The notes: generated by a model not told the origin, from the sequence alone. A DNA stretch of 7,737 nt from Methanoculleus marisnigri (GCA_002503885.1 DASQ01000120.1:1-7737); one strand, 5' to 3'; positions 1 through 5,398 are shown, counted from the stretch's first letter. Translations and numbers: made by a program.

Positions 1-396
1 CCCTTCCACAAGTTCCGGCAGAAGCTGAAGAGCAAGTGCGAGGGGTATGGTATCCGGTTCGATGACTCGCACTCCGAGGCATACACCTCGCAGGTGGACG
101 CTCTCGCGCTCGACCCGATCCGAAAACCGCCCTATGGGAGGAAGCGGCGGATCAAGCGAGGACTGTACCGGAGTGCTCTGGGCACCCTGATCAACGCCGA
201 TGTCAACGGCGCTCTGAACCATTTACGAAAGGTAGCCGGTGATTCCGTGGTTCCACGGATAATCGGTAGGGGCCGCGTCAACCGGCCCGTGCGAATAAGG
301 ACGTCTTTTGAACCGTCAACCTTCGCACCGATTAAATTGCAGCCCTGTGCCCCACAAGGGCCCCCGCTGCAAGCCCCCGGTTTTAACCGGGGGTAG
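1..396 (+). CDS. tnpB: TnpB, RNA-guided nuclease of IS200/IS605 elements (C-terminal part, 5' end outside window)
   Basis: The reading frame is open from base 1 and ends at TAG 394-396, giving 131 visible residues. TnpB is an RNA-guided DNA nuclease related to the ancestor of Cas12. Visible features are PFHKFRQKLKSKCEGYGIRF, then the segment where the family carries its zinc ribbon (YTSQVDALALDPI), then RIKRGLYRSALGTLINADVNGALNHLRK, the RuvC-III motif with its catalytic aspartate in NADVNGA. The zinc-ribbon site has no cysteines. From memory, related archaeal copies read TSKCDALALE and keep one, so this subfamily already has a degenerate ribbon and this copy has lost even that. The last 20 or so residues run through the right-end hairpin, so coding and terminal sequence overlap. 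RuvC-I and RuvC-II would lie upstream, so activity cannot be judged. Confidence 0.85.
   Translation, partial: PFHKFRQKLKSKCEGYGIRFDDSHSEAYTSQVDALALDPIRKPPYGRKRRIKRGLYRSALGTLINADVNGALNHLRKVAGDSVVPRIIGRGRVNRPVRIRTSFEPSTFAPIKLQPCAPQGPPLQAPGFNRG
374..393 (+). repeat. Right-end hairpin of the IS200/IS605-type element
   Basis: CCCCCGGTT at 374-382 pairs with AACCGGGGG at 385-393, around a TT centre. In a folded transcript or single strand the realistic form is a 7-bp CCCCCGG/CCGGGG-type stem with a small AT loop. The TAG stop of tnpB follows at once. Such subterminal hairpins are bound by TnpA in this family and form the 3' scaffold of the omega RNA. The same structure could also act as a terminator-like stem. 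Confidence 0.7.
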
Positions 397-401
397 TTGA
401 C

Positions 402-564
402 ATCCTCCTTCCACCTCACCTCTTCTTCCTGCACGGCGGGATAAGAAGGTATCCGGGCAGGATCACATCCGGCCGGACAGTCCGGCTTCCGGGGAAATCC
501 ACCTGGTTTTTCTCCTTTGTGGTGCAACAATGGTCTGTTATTCCTCTTTAGCCGGGTGCAGACA
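402..564. other. Intergenic region between tnpB and the MBL-fold gene
   Basis: There is no convincing gene here. The first 40 bases are pyrimidine-rich and would be the flank used as omega RNA guide if the tnpB copy is intact. A small inverted repeat lies at 472-486, followed by T-rich stretches at 506-518 and 537-550. No clear TATA box stands out, so the promoter of the following gene was not placed. Confidence 0.5.
472..486. repeat. Short inverted repeat in the leader of the MBL-fold gene
   Basis: GCCGGA at 472-477 and TCCGGC at 481-486 form a 6-bp GC-rich stem with a CAG loop. A T-rich tract follows about 20 bases later. It could be a terminator stem for transcription leaving the mobile element, or a regulatory site. 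The sequence is GC-rich enough that chance is a real alternative. Confidence 0.3.
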
Positions 565-2208
565 ATGCTTGAAGACCAACAATGGCAACCGGTGCCGGGA
601 ACCACCGGCGCCGAGATCTACCCCTTCCTCAGGAAACCTGATGTTACCTGTTCGAACGCCTACCTCATCCGGACGCCCGGCGAGATCCTGCTCATCGATA
701 CCGGGGCGGACGCCGGGCAGATGGACCGGATCATGGCACTCGTGGACGACCTCCTCGGCGAGGCTCCGCGGCCGGTCCTCCTCGTCCTCACCCACTGCCA
801 CGCCGACCACTGCTATCAGGCAACCCGGGACCGGCGGTTCCGGTCTCTCCCGGACCTCACCGTGGCTGTAGAGGAGACGGGCGCCCGGGCGCTTGAAGCG
901 GGCGACCCGTGCCGGACGATTGCGGAACTGATGGGAAGGGAGGTCGAGCCGCTCCCGGTCGGCCTCCCTCTCCTCACCGCTCGCGACCGCGAGACCCTGG
1001 AGACAGACGGCGGCATCACCCTTTACCGGCAGGAGATCCTGCTCCGCTCCGGGGATGCCCTTACGGTCTACCACACCCCGGGGCATTCACCCGATAGCAT
1101 CTGCATCCACTTCGGCGGCCTCCTCTTCATCGGCGATCTCCTCTTTGCGGCGAGCCCCGGGATCGCCGGGCTTGCCGGCTGGGACCAGCCGGCGCTGCTC
1201 GTGTCGATTGAACGGGTCCGGTGGATCCTCGCCCGTGAACCGGTGAGCCTCTGCTGCCCGGGCCACGGCAGGACCATCCCGGCCACGACGATGCCGGGGC
1301 TCCTCGACCGGCTCAAGGGGGAGGCGGAGGGACTCTCCGGCATCGGCACCTTCGACCGGCAGCGGCTCGATGACTCCCTGGAGCACGCTGTCGACCTGCT
1401 TCAGGAAGCCAACCGGGTCTTTGCGGTGATCGCGGGACGCCTCTACGCCCTCGCCTACCGCCTCGACGAACTCGGCGAGGCAGAAGAGGCCCGGCGTTAC
1501 CAGGAACTGCTTGAGTCCGACCAGATCGATGGGTTTCTTGCCGATTTCTCACGGTTTGCCGACGAATTCCACGCCGGGGAGAGGTTCGAGGTCCAGCTCG
1601 TCCTCAAGGCCGTCCAGGTGATCCAGCGGATCGAGGCTCACTTTGCGGGGGACCGGCTGGACCACGTCGTCGACGCGTCGCTCCTCCGCCGGGCCGGCCG
1701 CCTGCTCACCGACTTCATGAACACGATCTTTGGCTACCGGGACTCCGCGCATCTCTCCGCCGCCGCTCTCCCGCCGGTGCTCCGCGACCTGGTTGCCGGG
1801 GTCTTGACTCCGCCGTTCTCGGACGAGGCGTTTATCGAGACGGCGGAAGACCCGGCGGCATACCGTGCGGAACTCGTCTCCCGGCTTGCCTACCTTCCGC
1901 TCTTTGAGGGGATTGACCTCTCTATCAACGCCGGAGATACTCTCCCCCCGGTACTGATCGACCAGGAACGGTTCTCCGACGAGGTCGTCGGCGTTCTCGA
2001 GGATATGGCGGCCGCCGGTGCCCGGGAGATCCGGCTCTCCCCCCGCCGGGAGGGGGATGCGGTCGGGCTTCTGATTCAGGGTTCCGGCGTCCTCTCTGCG
2101 AAGAGGCTCCAGTTCTACCGGCGGAAGTTCGGGCTCTGTGGGGCGTCGCTGGCGATCTCCGGGGACGGTGCCGGCCTTATTCTCCTCTTCAGGTCCGCCC
2201 CCTCCTGA
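565..2208 (+). CDS. Metallo-beta-lactamase-fold hydrolase with a long C-terminal extension resembling a degenerate histidine-kinase ATPase domain
   Basis: The protein has 547 residues from ATG 565. I chose this start because GGTG at 555-558 lies six bases upstream and the MBL fold begins soon after; an upstream TTG at 517 has no ribosome site. Residues 1 to about 255 are the MBL domain, with HCHADH at 77-82, H174 in TPGHS, D191 in GDLLF and H234 in PGHG, so all usual metal ligands are present and a hydrolase with a two-metal site is expected. Residues 255-420 look helical. Residues 440-545 recall a GHKL/HATPase fold in motif order: IDQERFSDEVVGVLEDM in the N-box position, IQGSG in the G1-box position and GASLAISGDGAGLILLF at the end. 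The N-box asparagine and the G1 DxGxG are not kept, so ATP binding is doubtful. There is no signal peptide or membrane segment. Substrate unknown; the MBL call is firm and the C-terminal call is an inference. Confidence 0.85.
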   Translation: MLEDQQWQPVPGTTGAEIYPFLRKPDVTCSNAYLIRTPGEILLIDTGADAGQMDRIMALVDDLLGEAPRPVLLVLTHCHADHCYQATRDRRFRSLPDLTVAVEETGARALEAGDPCRTIAELMGREVEPLPVGLPLLTARDRETLETDGGITLYRQEILLRSGDALTVYHTPGHSPDSICIHFGGLLFIGDLLFAASPGIAGLAGWDQPALLVSIERVRWILAREPVSLCCPGHGRTIPATTMPGLLDRLKGEAEGLSGIGTFDRQRLDDSLEHAVDLLQEANRVFAVIAGRLYALAYRLDELGEAEEARRYQELLESDQIDGFLADFSRFADEFHAGERFEVQLVLKAVQVIQRIEAHFAGDRLDHVVDASLLRRAGRLLTDFMNTIFGYRDSAHLSAAALPPVLRDLVAGVLTPPFSDEAFIETAEDPAAYRAELVSRLAYLPLFEGIDLSINAGDTLPPVLIDQERFSDEVVGVLEDMAAAGAREIRLSPRREGDAVGLLIQGSGVLSAKRLQFYRRKFGLCGASLAISGDGAGLILLFRSAPS

Positions 2209-2219
2209 TCCGGAGCCGG

Positions 2220-2234
2220 GGTAAACTACTTACC
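2220..2234. promoter_or_regulatory. Palindrome GGTAA-N5-TTACC upstream of the redox operon (possible operator or promoter element)
   Basis: GGTAA at 2220-2224 and TTACC at 2230-2234 form an inverted repeat with a five-base spacer. It is the most AT-rich patch in the 67-base gap before the glutaredoxin gene, 42 bases before its start codon, so it may overlap the TATA region or act as a regulator site. No known regulator was recognised. Confidence 0.35.
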
Positions 2235-2238
2235 TTCG

Positions 2239-2254
2239 GCCCCCGAACCGGGGC
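2239..2254 (+). repeat. Small GC hairpin in the leader of the redox operon
   Basis: GCCCC at 2239-2243 pairs with GGGGC at 2250-2254 around a six-base loop. It lies just before the ribosome site of the glutaredoxin gene and could affect the mRNA leader, or help end transcripts from the MBL-fold gene. There is no T-run after it, so a classic terminator is unlikely. Confidence 0.3.
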
Positions 2255-2263
2255 GATCCTGAA

Positions 2264-2269
2264 GGAGGA
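2264..2269 (+). promoter_or_regulatory. Ribosome binding site that selects a TTG start
   Basis: GGAGGA, within AAGGAGGAA, is a near-perfect match to the archaeal anti-Shine-Dalgarno and ends seven bases before the TTG at 2276. The first ATG in frame, at 2285, would be about 16 bases away, so TTG is the better start. Confidence 0.75.
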
Positions 2270-2275
2270 AGTCGT

Positions 2276-2560
2276 TTGACGGAGATGCAGCATGTGCCTG
2301 GAGTTGACCGCGGCAGGGTGATCCTCTATGCCCTGAGCACCTGCGGCTGGTGTGCCAGGACGAAAGAACTCCTCACCAACCTCGGCGTCGGGTTCTCGTA
2401 CGTCTACGTGGACCTGCTCACGGGTGAGGAGCGTGACCATGTGGTCCAGGAGGTAGAACGCTGGAACCCGCGGCTCTCGTTTCCAACGGTTGTCATCGAT
2501 GACGCGAAGGTGATCGTGGGGTTCCGGGAGAATGAGATCCGGGAGGCGGTCGGTGCCTGA
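2276..2560 (+). CDS. Glutaredoxin-like thiol-disulfide oxidoreductase (methanoredoxin type)
   Basis: This 94-residue protein is the usual size for a single thioredoxin-fold glutaredoxin. It shows the first beta strand (RVILYAL), the redox motif C23-G-W-C26, and the cis-proline loop SFPTVVID with P70. Grx-like proteins reduce protein or low-molecular-weight disulfides. Methanogens lack glutathione, and the characterised Methanosarcina enzyme methanoredoxin uses coenzyme M, so coenzyme M or a partner reductase is the likely electron source. The next gene, an FTR-type reductase fused to rubredoxin, overlaps it by eight bases, suggesting one mRNA and linked function. A TTG start follows a strong ribosome site. 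There is no signal peptide, so the protein is cytoplasmic. The family call is firm; the reductant is inferred. Confidence 0.88.
   Translation: MTEMQHVPGVDRGRVILYALSTCGWCARTKELLTNLGVGFSYVYVDLLTGEERDHVVQEVERWNPRLSFPTVVIDDAKVIVGFRENEIREAVGA
2542..2550 (+). promoter_or_regulatory. Ribosome binding site supporting the GTG start of the reductase gene
   Basis: GGAGGCGGT lies inside the end of the glutaredoxin gene. Its GGAGG core (2542-2546) ends six bases before GTG 2553. This favours GTG 2553 over the ATG at 2532, which lacks a comparable site. Confidence 0.65.
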
Positions 2561-3065
2561 CGCGGCAAGCGACGAAGAGGTTGACCGTTTCGTGCGCGAC
2601 CTCGACCGCGAGGCGGAGGCCGGCGGTTATCACCTCAACCCGGACCGGGAGTTCACCCGGGACCTCGTCCGCGGCCTGCTCGCGAACCGGGAGCGTTACG
2701 GCTACATCTCCTGCCCCTGCCGGCTTGCCTCGGGGAACCGGGAGGACGATCTCGACATCATCTGCCCCTGTGACTACCGGGACCCCGATCTCGCCGACTA
2801 CGGCGCCTGCTACTGCGCCCTCTACGTCACCGCCGACGTGGAGGCCGGGGTGCGTGCCGCCGACCCCGTTCCGGAACGGCGGCCACCCCCCGGGGAGCAA
2901 CGGCGGCAGAAAGAGGAGCGTGCCACGGCCGGCGCGGCCCCGGGTACCCCGAAGTATCCGATCTGGCGATGCCGGGTCTGCGGCTACCTCTGCGCGCGGA
3001 GCGAGCCGCCCGAGACCTGCCCGATCTGCCGGGTGCCCCGCGACCGGTTCGAGCGGTTCATGTGA
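2553..3065 (+). CDS. Ferredoxin:disulfide reductase (FTR catalytic-subunit type) with a C-terminal rubredoxin domain
   Basis: The protein has 170 residues from GTG 2553. Residues 10-92 match the catalytic beta subunit of ferredoxin:thioredoxin reductase, with CPC at 54-56, CPC at 71-73 and CYC at 86-88. These six cysteines bind a 4Fe-4S cluster and form the redox-active disulfide beside it. Residues 104-134 are a proline- and charge-rich linker. Residues 136-169 are a short rubredoxin domain, with CRVCG at 140-144 and CPIC at 156-159 as the four iron ligands. Electrons from ferredoxin would reduce disulfides, probably of the glutaredoxin encoded just upstream. The motif spacing is CPC-14-CPC-12-CYC, against CPC-16-CPC-8-CHC in plants, and tyrosine replaces the catalytic-site histidine. 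Rubredoxin fusions are known among methanogen reductases. The tail overlaps the convergent permease pseudogene by eight bases. Confidence 0.88.
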   Translation: MPDAASDEEVDRFVRDLDREAEAGGYHLNPDREFTRDLVRGLLANRERYGYISCPCRLASGNREDDLDIICPCDYRDPDLADYGACYCALYVTADVEAGVRAADPVPERRPPPGEQRRQKEERATAGAAPGTPKYPIWRCRVCGYLCARSEPPETCPICRVPRDRFERFM

Positions 3066-4166
3066 GCCGGGCGAGGCACGCATAGACGACGAATGCGGCG
3101 ACGATCCCGTTCACCGGGGGAATGCCCGGGATCACGAGGGCGGCGAGGGAGCCGGCGGCGTAAGCCCCGAGTCCTTGCCGGTTGAACCGTGGGACGATTG
3201 CCTCCCCGAGCGCGGGGTAGCGCCCCCGGTGGCGGACAAAGAAGTCGGCCATGATCACCCCGCCGAGCGGGGGGATGAGCACCCCCATCGCGACCATGTA
3301 GGGGATCAGCCAGTCGTACATGCCGAGGAGGGCGAGCAGGGTCCCGGCGGCGGCGCCGACGAACGTGACCAGCCGCCGGCGTTCGGTCCGGCAGAAGTGG
3401 CACCCGGCGACCGAGAAGTTGTAGATGGTATTGTCCTGGGTCGTCCAGATGTTCGAAAAGAGCATCAGGACACCGGCGACAAGGAGGCCCTGGGCCGCCA
3501 GCACCTCGACGATGTCGGAGAGCCCGTAGACAGTGGCCCCTACGGCTCCGGCAGCGATCATCAACCCGTTTCCGAAGAAGAATGCGAGGAGCGTAGAGCC
3601 GGCGGCGACCCGCGCAGACCCGGAAAAGCGCGTCCAGTTGGCGACCTGGGTGCCGCCGGAGACAAAGGTGCCGACGACGATGGTGAGGGCCTCGGCGACC
3701 GTGAGCGCGCCCGCCGAACCTGCCGTGAGGAGGCCGGCGCCGCCTCCGGCGTCCCGGAGGGCGACCGAGGCGCTTACGGCGGAGAGGACTGTGGAGAGGC
3801 CGCTTTTGTAGCCGACATACCCGAGACCGGCGACATAGACAGCGAGGATCGCGCTCCCGCAGAGGATGATCCCGACGAGGTCGGGCCAGAACCGGAACGC
3901 AACCCCGAGGCTGCCGCCGCCCCACATCGTGGCGGAGAAGAAGGTGAACCCAAGCAGCACCAGGGTGATCGGCCAGAACCCCTGCCGGGCATCGCCGGGA
4001 CCGCGGAGAGCGGGTAGTCCTCCGCGCCGCTCCGGTTTACCGCGCTGCCGGCCCCTTCTGCCCGGATCGCTGCTGCTTTTGCGATGGTTGAGTTTCTCTG
4101 CTGCGGCGTGAACTTCTTTCCGGATTTTCCGCCGCCGAGAGGCCGGCGGCTGATCCAAGGTGTCAT
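3058..4166 (-). pseudogene. codB: Broken cytosine permease gene (NCS1 family, CodB-like): frameshift and internal deletion
   Basis: The body of the product matches CodB, a proton-coupled nucleobase permease: FTFFSATMWGGGSLG, LGYVGYKSGLST, ALTIVVGTFVSGGTQ, SNIWTTQDNTIYN and LIPPLGGVIMADFF, ending near PGIPPVNG. Two lesions are seen. First, the expected N-terminal EDYPLSAVP is in a different frame from the following ARQGFWPITLVLLGFTF; adding one base near 3993 would join them as PAxARQGFW. Second, after LGYVGYKSGLSTVL the sequence jumps almost directly to the SVWLA-like segment, and compared with E. coli CodB (recalled, not aligned by program) about 80 residues covering some three membrane helices are absent, around 3760-3790. 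The true start is uncertain; ATG 4166 is the last candidate in the N-terminal frame, with GGAGG 17 bases upstream. The downstream frame stays open from about 3993 to the stop, so decay looks recent. A sequencing error could explain the frameshift but not the deletion. Confidence 0.75.
4131..4150. repeat. GC-rich hairpin near the 5' end of the permease pseudogene
   Basis: GCCGCCG at 4131-4137 and CGGCGGC at 4144-4150 form a perfect 7-bp stem with a six-base loop. On the minus strand it is followed by AAAATCC rather than T residues, so it does not read as a terminator for the permease. Function is unknown, and low-complexity GC chance is possible. Confidence 0.3.
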
Positions 4167-4170
4167 ATAC
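4163..4170 (+). promoter_or_regulatory. TATA-like box in front of the small plus-strand gene
   Basis: TCATATAC lies about 25 bases before ATG 4192, the archaeal TATA-to-start distance, which would give a leaderless mRNA. That fits the lack of a ribosome site before this ATG. The motif is nearly symmetric, and its reverse overlaps the candidate permease start, so direction is not certain. Confidence 0.35.
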
Positions 4171-4191
4171 CGGCCCGGGCGATCCTCCTGT

Positions 4192-4404
4192 ATGCCGAGC
4201 GTGCGGATCAACGACGGAGACCTTCCCTCCGGGACCGGTGTGGAGGGGGGACGAAAGAAGAGACCCGACGAGACCCCGGCGCCTGCCCGCGGGGAGCCCG
4301 AACCGGGGGCCAGCAAGACGGAAGAGAGCCCGGAAAAGCCCCGACACACCCGGCCTCTCTTTGGGGATGCCGACGGCGCCGATATCTTCTACACGAAGAA
4401 ATAG
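4192..4404 (+). CDS. Possible small, charged, disordered protein
   Basis: This 70-residue reading frame is not recognised as any family. It is rich in E, D, K, R, P and G with few hydrophobic residues until the end (DADGADIFYTKK), and would be disordered and soluble. Supporting a real gene: about three quarters of third codon positions are G or C, as in neighbouring genes, first positions are purine-rich, a TATA-like box lies 25 bases upstream, and its TAG ends one base from the convergent OB-fold gene. Against it: no ribosome site, no homology I can name, and the frame stays open further upstream (to 4084) on the strand opposite the permease pseudogene. It might also be an accident of GC-rich DNA. 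Confidence 0.35.
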   Translation: MPSVRINDGDLPSGTGVEGGRKKRPDETPAPARGEPEPGASKTEESPEKPRHTRPLFGDADGADIFYTKK

Positions 4405-4405
4405 G

Positions 4406-4771
4406 TCATTTCAGCACCCGGATATCCGCGGCGGAGGCCACCACCACCTCCCGCTCCCCGCGGTAGGTCTGGACAACCCCATAGACCGTTACGTTCTCGT
4501 TCTCGTGAAGTTCCAGCGCAGCAGCCACGTTCTCGGGCAGAAAGACCGGGGTGCCGTTGACGGTGAGGATCAGGTGCTCGCCGGTCGAGGTCTCTTTGAT
4601 CCCTTCGATACTCCCTTCCAGGAGGACCAGCGCTCCGTCCGGGACCGTTTCTGAGTACGGGTCCGCCAGCAGCGGCCGGCCGACGGCGTCGAAGAGGAGG
4701 TGCGCCGCAAGCACGATCCCGACGACGCATACGAGCACGGCGAGTGCCGTTTTCTCCTGCCGTTCCAGCAT
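4406..4771 (-). CDS. Membrane-anchored OB-fold protein (tRNA_anti-like nucleic-acid-binding fold)
   Basis: The product has 121 residues. Residues 9-30 (LAVLVCVVGIVLAAHLLF) form one membrane helix preceded by charged residues, so the rest should face outside. Residues 43-120 have the five-strand pattern of a tRNA_anti-type OB fold: GALVLLEGSIEGIKETSTG, HLILTVNGTPVFLP, NENVTVYGVVQTYRGEREV and a last strand ending in IRVL. Such OB folds bind single-stranded nucleic acid in many proteins, but exported stand-alone versions are largely uncharacterised, so ligand and role are open. The ATG follows AGGAG (4776-4780 on this strand) by four bases. The gene is divergent from the HTH regulator operon across 70 bases, and a second exported protein with nucleic-acid-type domains is encoded on the same strand beyond that operon, so a shared surface role is plausible. 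The fold call is fairly sure; function is inference. Confidence 0.75.
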   Translation of the reverse strand: MLERQEKTALAVLVCVVGIVLAAHLLFDAVGRPLLADPYSETVPDGALVLLEGSIEGIKETSTGEHLILTVNGTPVFLPENVAAALELHENENVTVYGVVQTYRGEREVVVASAADIRVLK

Positions 4772-4810
4772 AGATCTCCTATAGTCTTTCAGGATTATAA
4801 CATCCGTCAG

Positions 4811-4818
4811 TTTGATAT
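4811..4818 (+). promoter_or_regulatory. TATA-like box of the HTH regulator operon, possibly shared with the divergent OB-fold gene
   Basis: TTTGATAT is centred about 27 bases before ATG 4842, which has no ribosome site, so the transcript is probably leaderless. Read on the other strand it is ATATCAAA, and transcription starting 25 bases away would give the OB-fold gene a short leader that includes its ribosome site. A second candidate box for that gene is the TTATAA around 4795-4800. Confidence 0.5.
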
Positions 4819-4833
4819 GTTAACAGCGTTAAC
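4819..4833. promoter_or_regulatory. Operator candidate GTTAAC-AGC-GTTAAC
   Basis: Two copies of the palindrome GTTAAC (4819-4824 and 4828-4833) are separated by AGC. Outer bases extend the symmetry: GATA before the left copy, offset by one base, and TATC after the right one. The site lies between the TATA-like box and the probable start of transcription, so a bound protein would block the promoter. The winged-helix protein encoded eight bases downstream is the obvious candidate for autoregulation. The site also sits at the upstream edge of the divergent OB-fold gene's promoter. Confidence 0.6.
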
Positions 4834-4841
4834 TATCCTGC

Positions 4842-5075
4842 ATGGATGATGTGAACCTTCCCCCGTCCTCCCGGAAGATCCTCCTGCTGCTGGAAGATGG
4901 GGGTTCCCTGACCCACAAGGAGCTCGTCCGTCTCAGCAGCCTGGCCCCCCGCACTGTCCGCTATGCCTTAAAGAGACTCAAAGATAACGATCTGATCGTG
5001 GAGAAGTTCAATTTCAGGGACGCCCGGCAGATCCTCTACGAGTACAAAGACTCACAGCTGGTGTCCGTGCAATGA
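4842..5075 (+). CDS. Small winged-helix (MarR/ArsR-like) transcriptional regulator
   Basis: The 77-residue product is almost entirely one winged helix-turn-helix domain. Residues 8-19 form the first helix (SSRKILLLLEDG), SLTHKELVRLSSL the positioning helix, APRTVRYALKRLKDNDLI the recognition helix, and EKFNFRDARQILYEY the wing. There is no ligand-binding domain and no cysteine pair, so the signal it senses, if any, is unknown. It probably binds DNA as a dimer, and the double GTTAAC site just upstream is a fitting target. Its TGA overlaps the ATG of the next HTH gene (ATGA), so the two are translationally coupled and likely act together. The start has no ribosome site but is the right distance from a TATA-like box, so a leaderless mRNA is expected. 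Confidence 0.82.
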   Translation: MDDVNLPPSSRKILLLLEDGGSLTHKELVRLSSLAPRTVRYALKRLKDNDLIVEKFNFRDARQILYEYKDSQLVSVQ

Positions 5076-5389
5076 CCGAGCCCCCTTCCTGCGATATCAT
5101 GCGCTGTGACACCCTCGTCCGGAGGCTGCTTCCCCAGATGCGTGCTGAGATGGTCTATCGCCTGGTGAACGAGCGCGGCATCAGCCAGAGCGAGGCCTCA
5201 AAGCGCCTCGGGATCAGCAGGGCCGCGGTATCGCAGTATATGAGCCGCAAACGCGGATATACCCGGCAGGACTTCCCCGTCGACCTCGAGACGGTCATCG
5301 AACGGTGGGTCTCCGCCGTCGCCTCGGGCGAAGGGACGATCACTATCTGCGACGTCTGCCGCTCCGCCGATCTTACCGGTAGATGGTGA
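5072..5389 (+). CDS. XRE-type HTH regulator with four cysteines (archaeal COG2522-like)
   Basis: The product has 105 residues. Residues 23-62 form a helix-turn-helix of the XRE/HTH_3 kind: EMVYRLVNERGISQSEASKRL, then GISRAAVSQYMSRKRG, the AAVSQY element being the recognition helix. This arrangement, with a short N-terminal helix and a Cys-x-x-Cys tail, resembles small archaeal regulators grouped as COG2522. Cysteines sit at C7, C12, C93 and C96, the last two in ICDVCR, and could bind a metal or Fe-S cluster or act as a redox switch. The start ATG overlaps the previous stop as ATGA, with GGTG eight bases upstream, so translation is coupled to the winged-helix gene. The C-terminus meets the convergent PLD gene with a nine-base gap. 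An alternative start at M10 would drop C7. Family good; sensing role inferred. Confidence 0.8.
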   Translation: MTEPPSCDIMRCDTLVRRLLPQMRAEMVYRLVNERGISQSEASKRLGISRAAVSQYMSRKRGYTRQDFPVDLETVIERWVSAVASGEGTITICDVCRSADLTGRW

Positions 5390-5398
5390 GCGGCCGTC

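Larger units (their letters stand above)
1..401 (+). mobile_element. Right-hand part of an IS200/IS605-type element (tnpB plus right end)
   Basis: The left end lies outside the window. What is visible is the 3' part of tnpB followed by a strong hairpin (arms 374-382 and 385-393) and the sequence TAGTTGAC at 394-401, which resembles the right-end cleavage region of archaeal IS605 and IS1341 elements. From family knowledge, the 3' end of tnpB and the right end are also transcribed as the omega RNA scaffold, and the DNA just past the element (from about 402) supplies the guide. No tnpA is present here, so whether the element is autonomous cannot be told. The exact boundary at 401 is inferred from the pattern, not from a mapped empty site. 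Confidence 0.7.

Noticed and set aside
402..516. Possible tRNA or small RNA gene after tnpB
   Set aside because: No cloverleaf, T-loop or anticodon arm could be found; only one short GC stem is present.
517..564. TTG start at 517 for the MBL-fold protein
   Set aside because: No ribosome site precedes it and the extra 16 residues do not fit the MBL fold; ATG 565 has GGTG at a good distance.
2532..2552. ATG 2532 as start of the reductase
   Set aside because: It would overlap the glutaredoxin gene by 29 bases and lacks a ribosome site, while GTG 2553 follows GGAGGCGGT at six bases.
2581..4017. Long open frame of 478 codons on the plus strand
   Set aside because: It runs in another frame of the FTR-rubredoxin gene and antisense to the permease homologue, with a biased S/T/P/A/G/R then D/E/G composition typical of GC-rich shadow frames. 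No domain is recognisable.
4167..4347. N-terminal extension of the permease frame up to 4347
   Set aside because: This part is R/P/G-rich and unlike any permease; the genuine N-terminal signature EDYPLSAVP lies in the other frame. The extension only reflects absence of stops.
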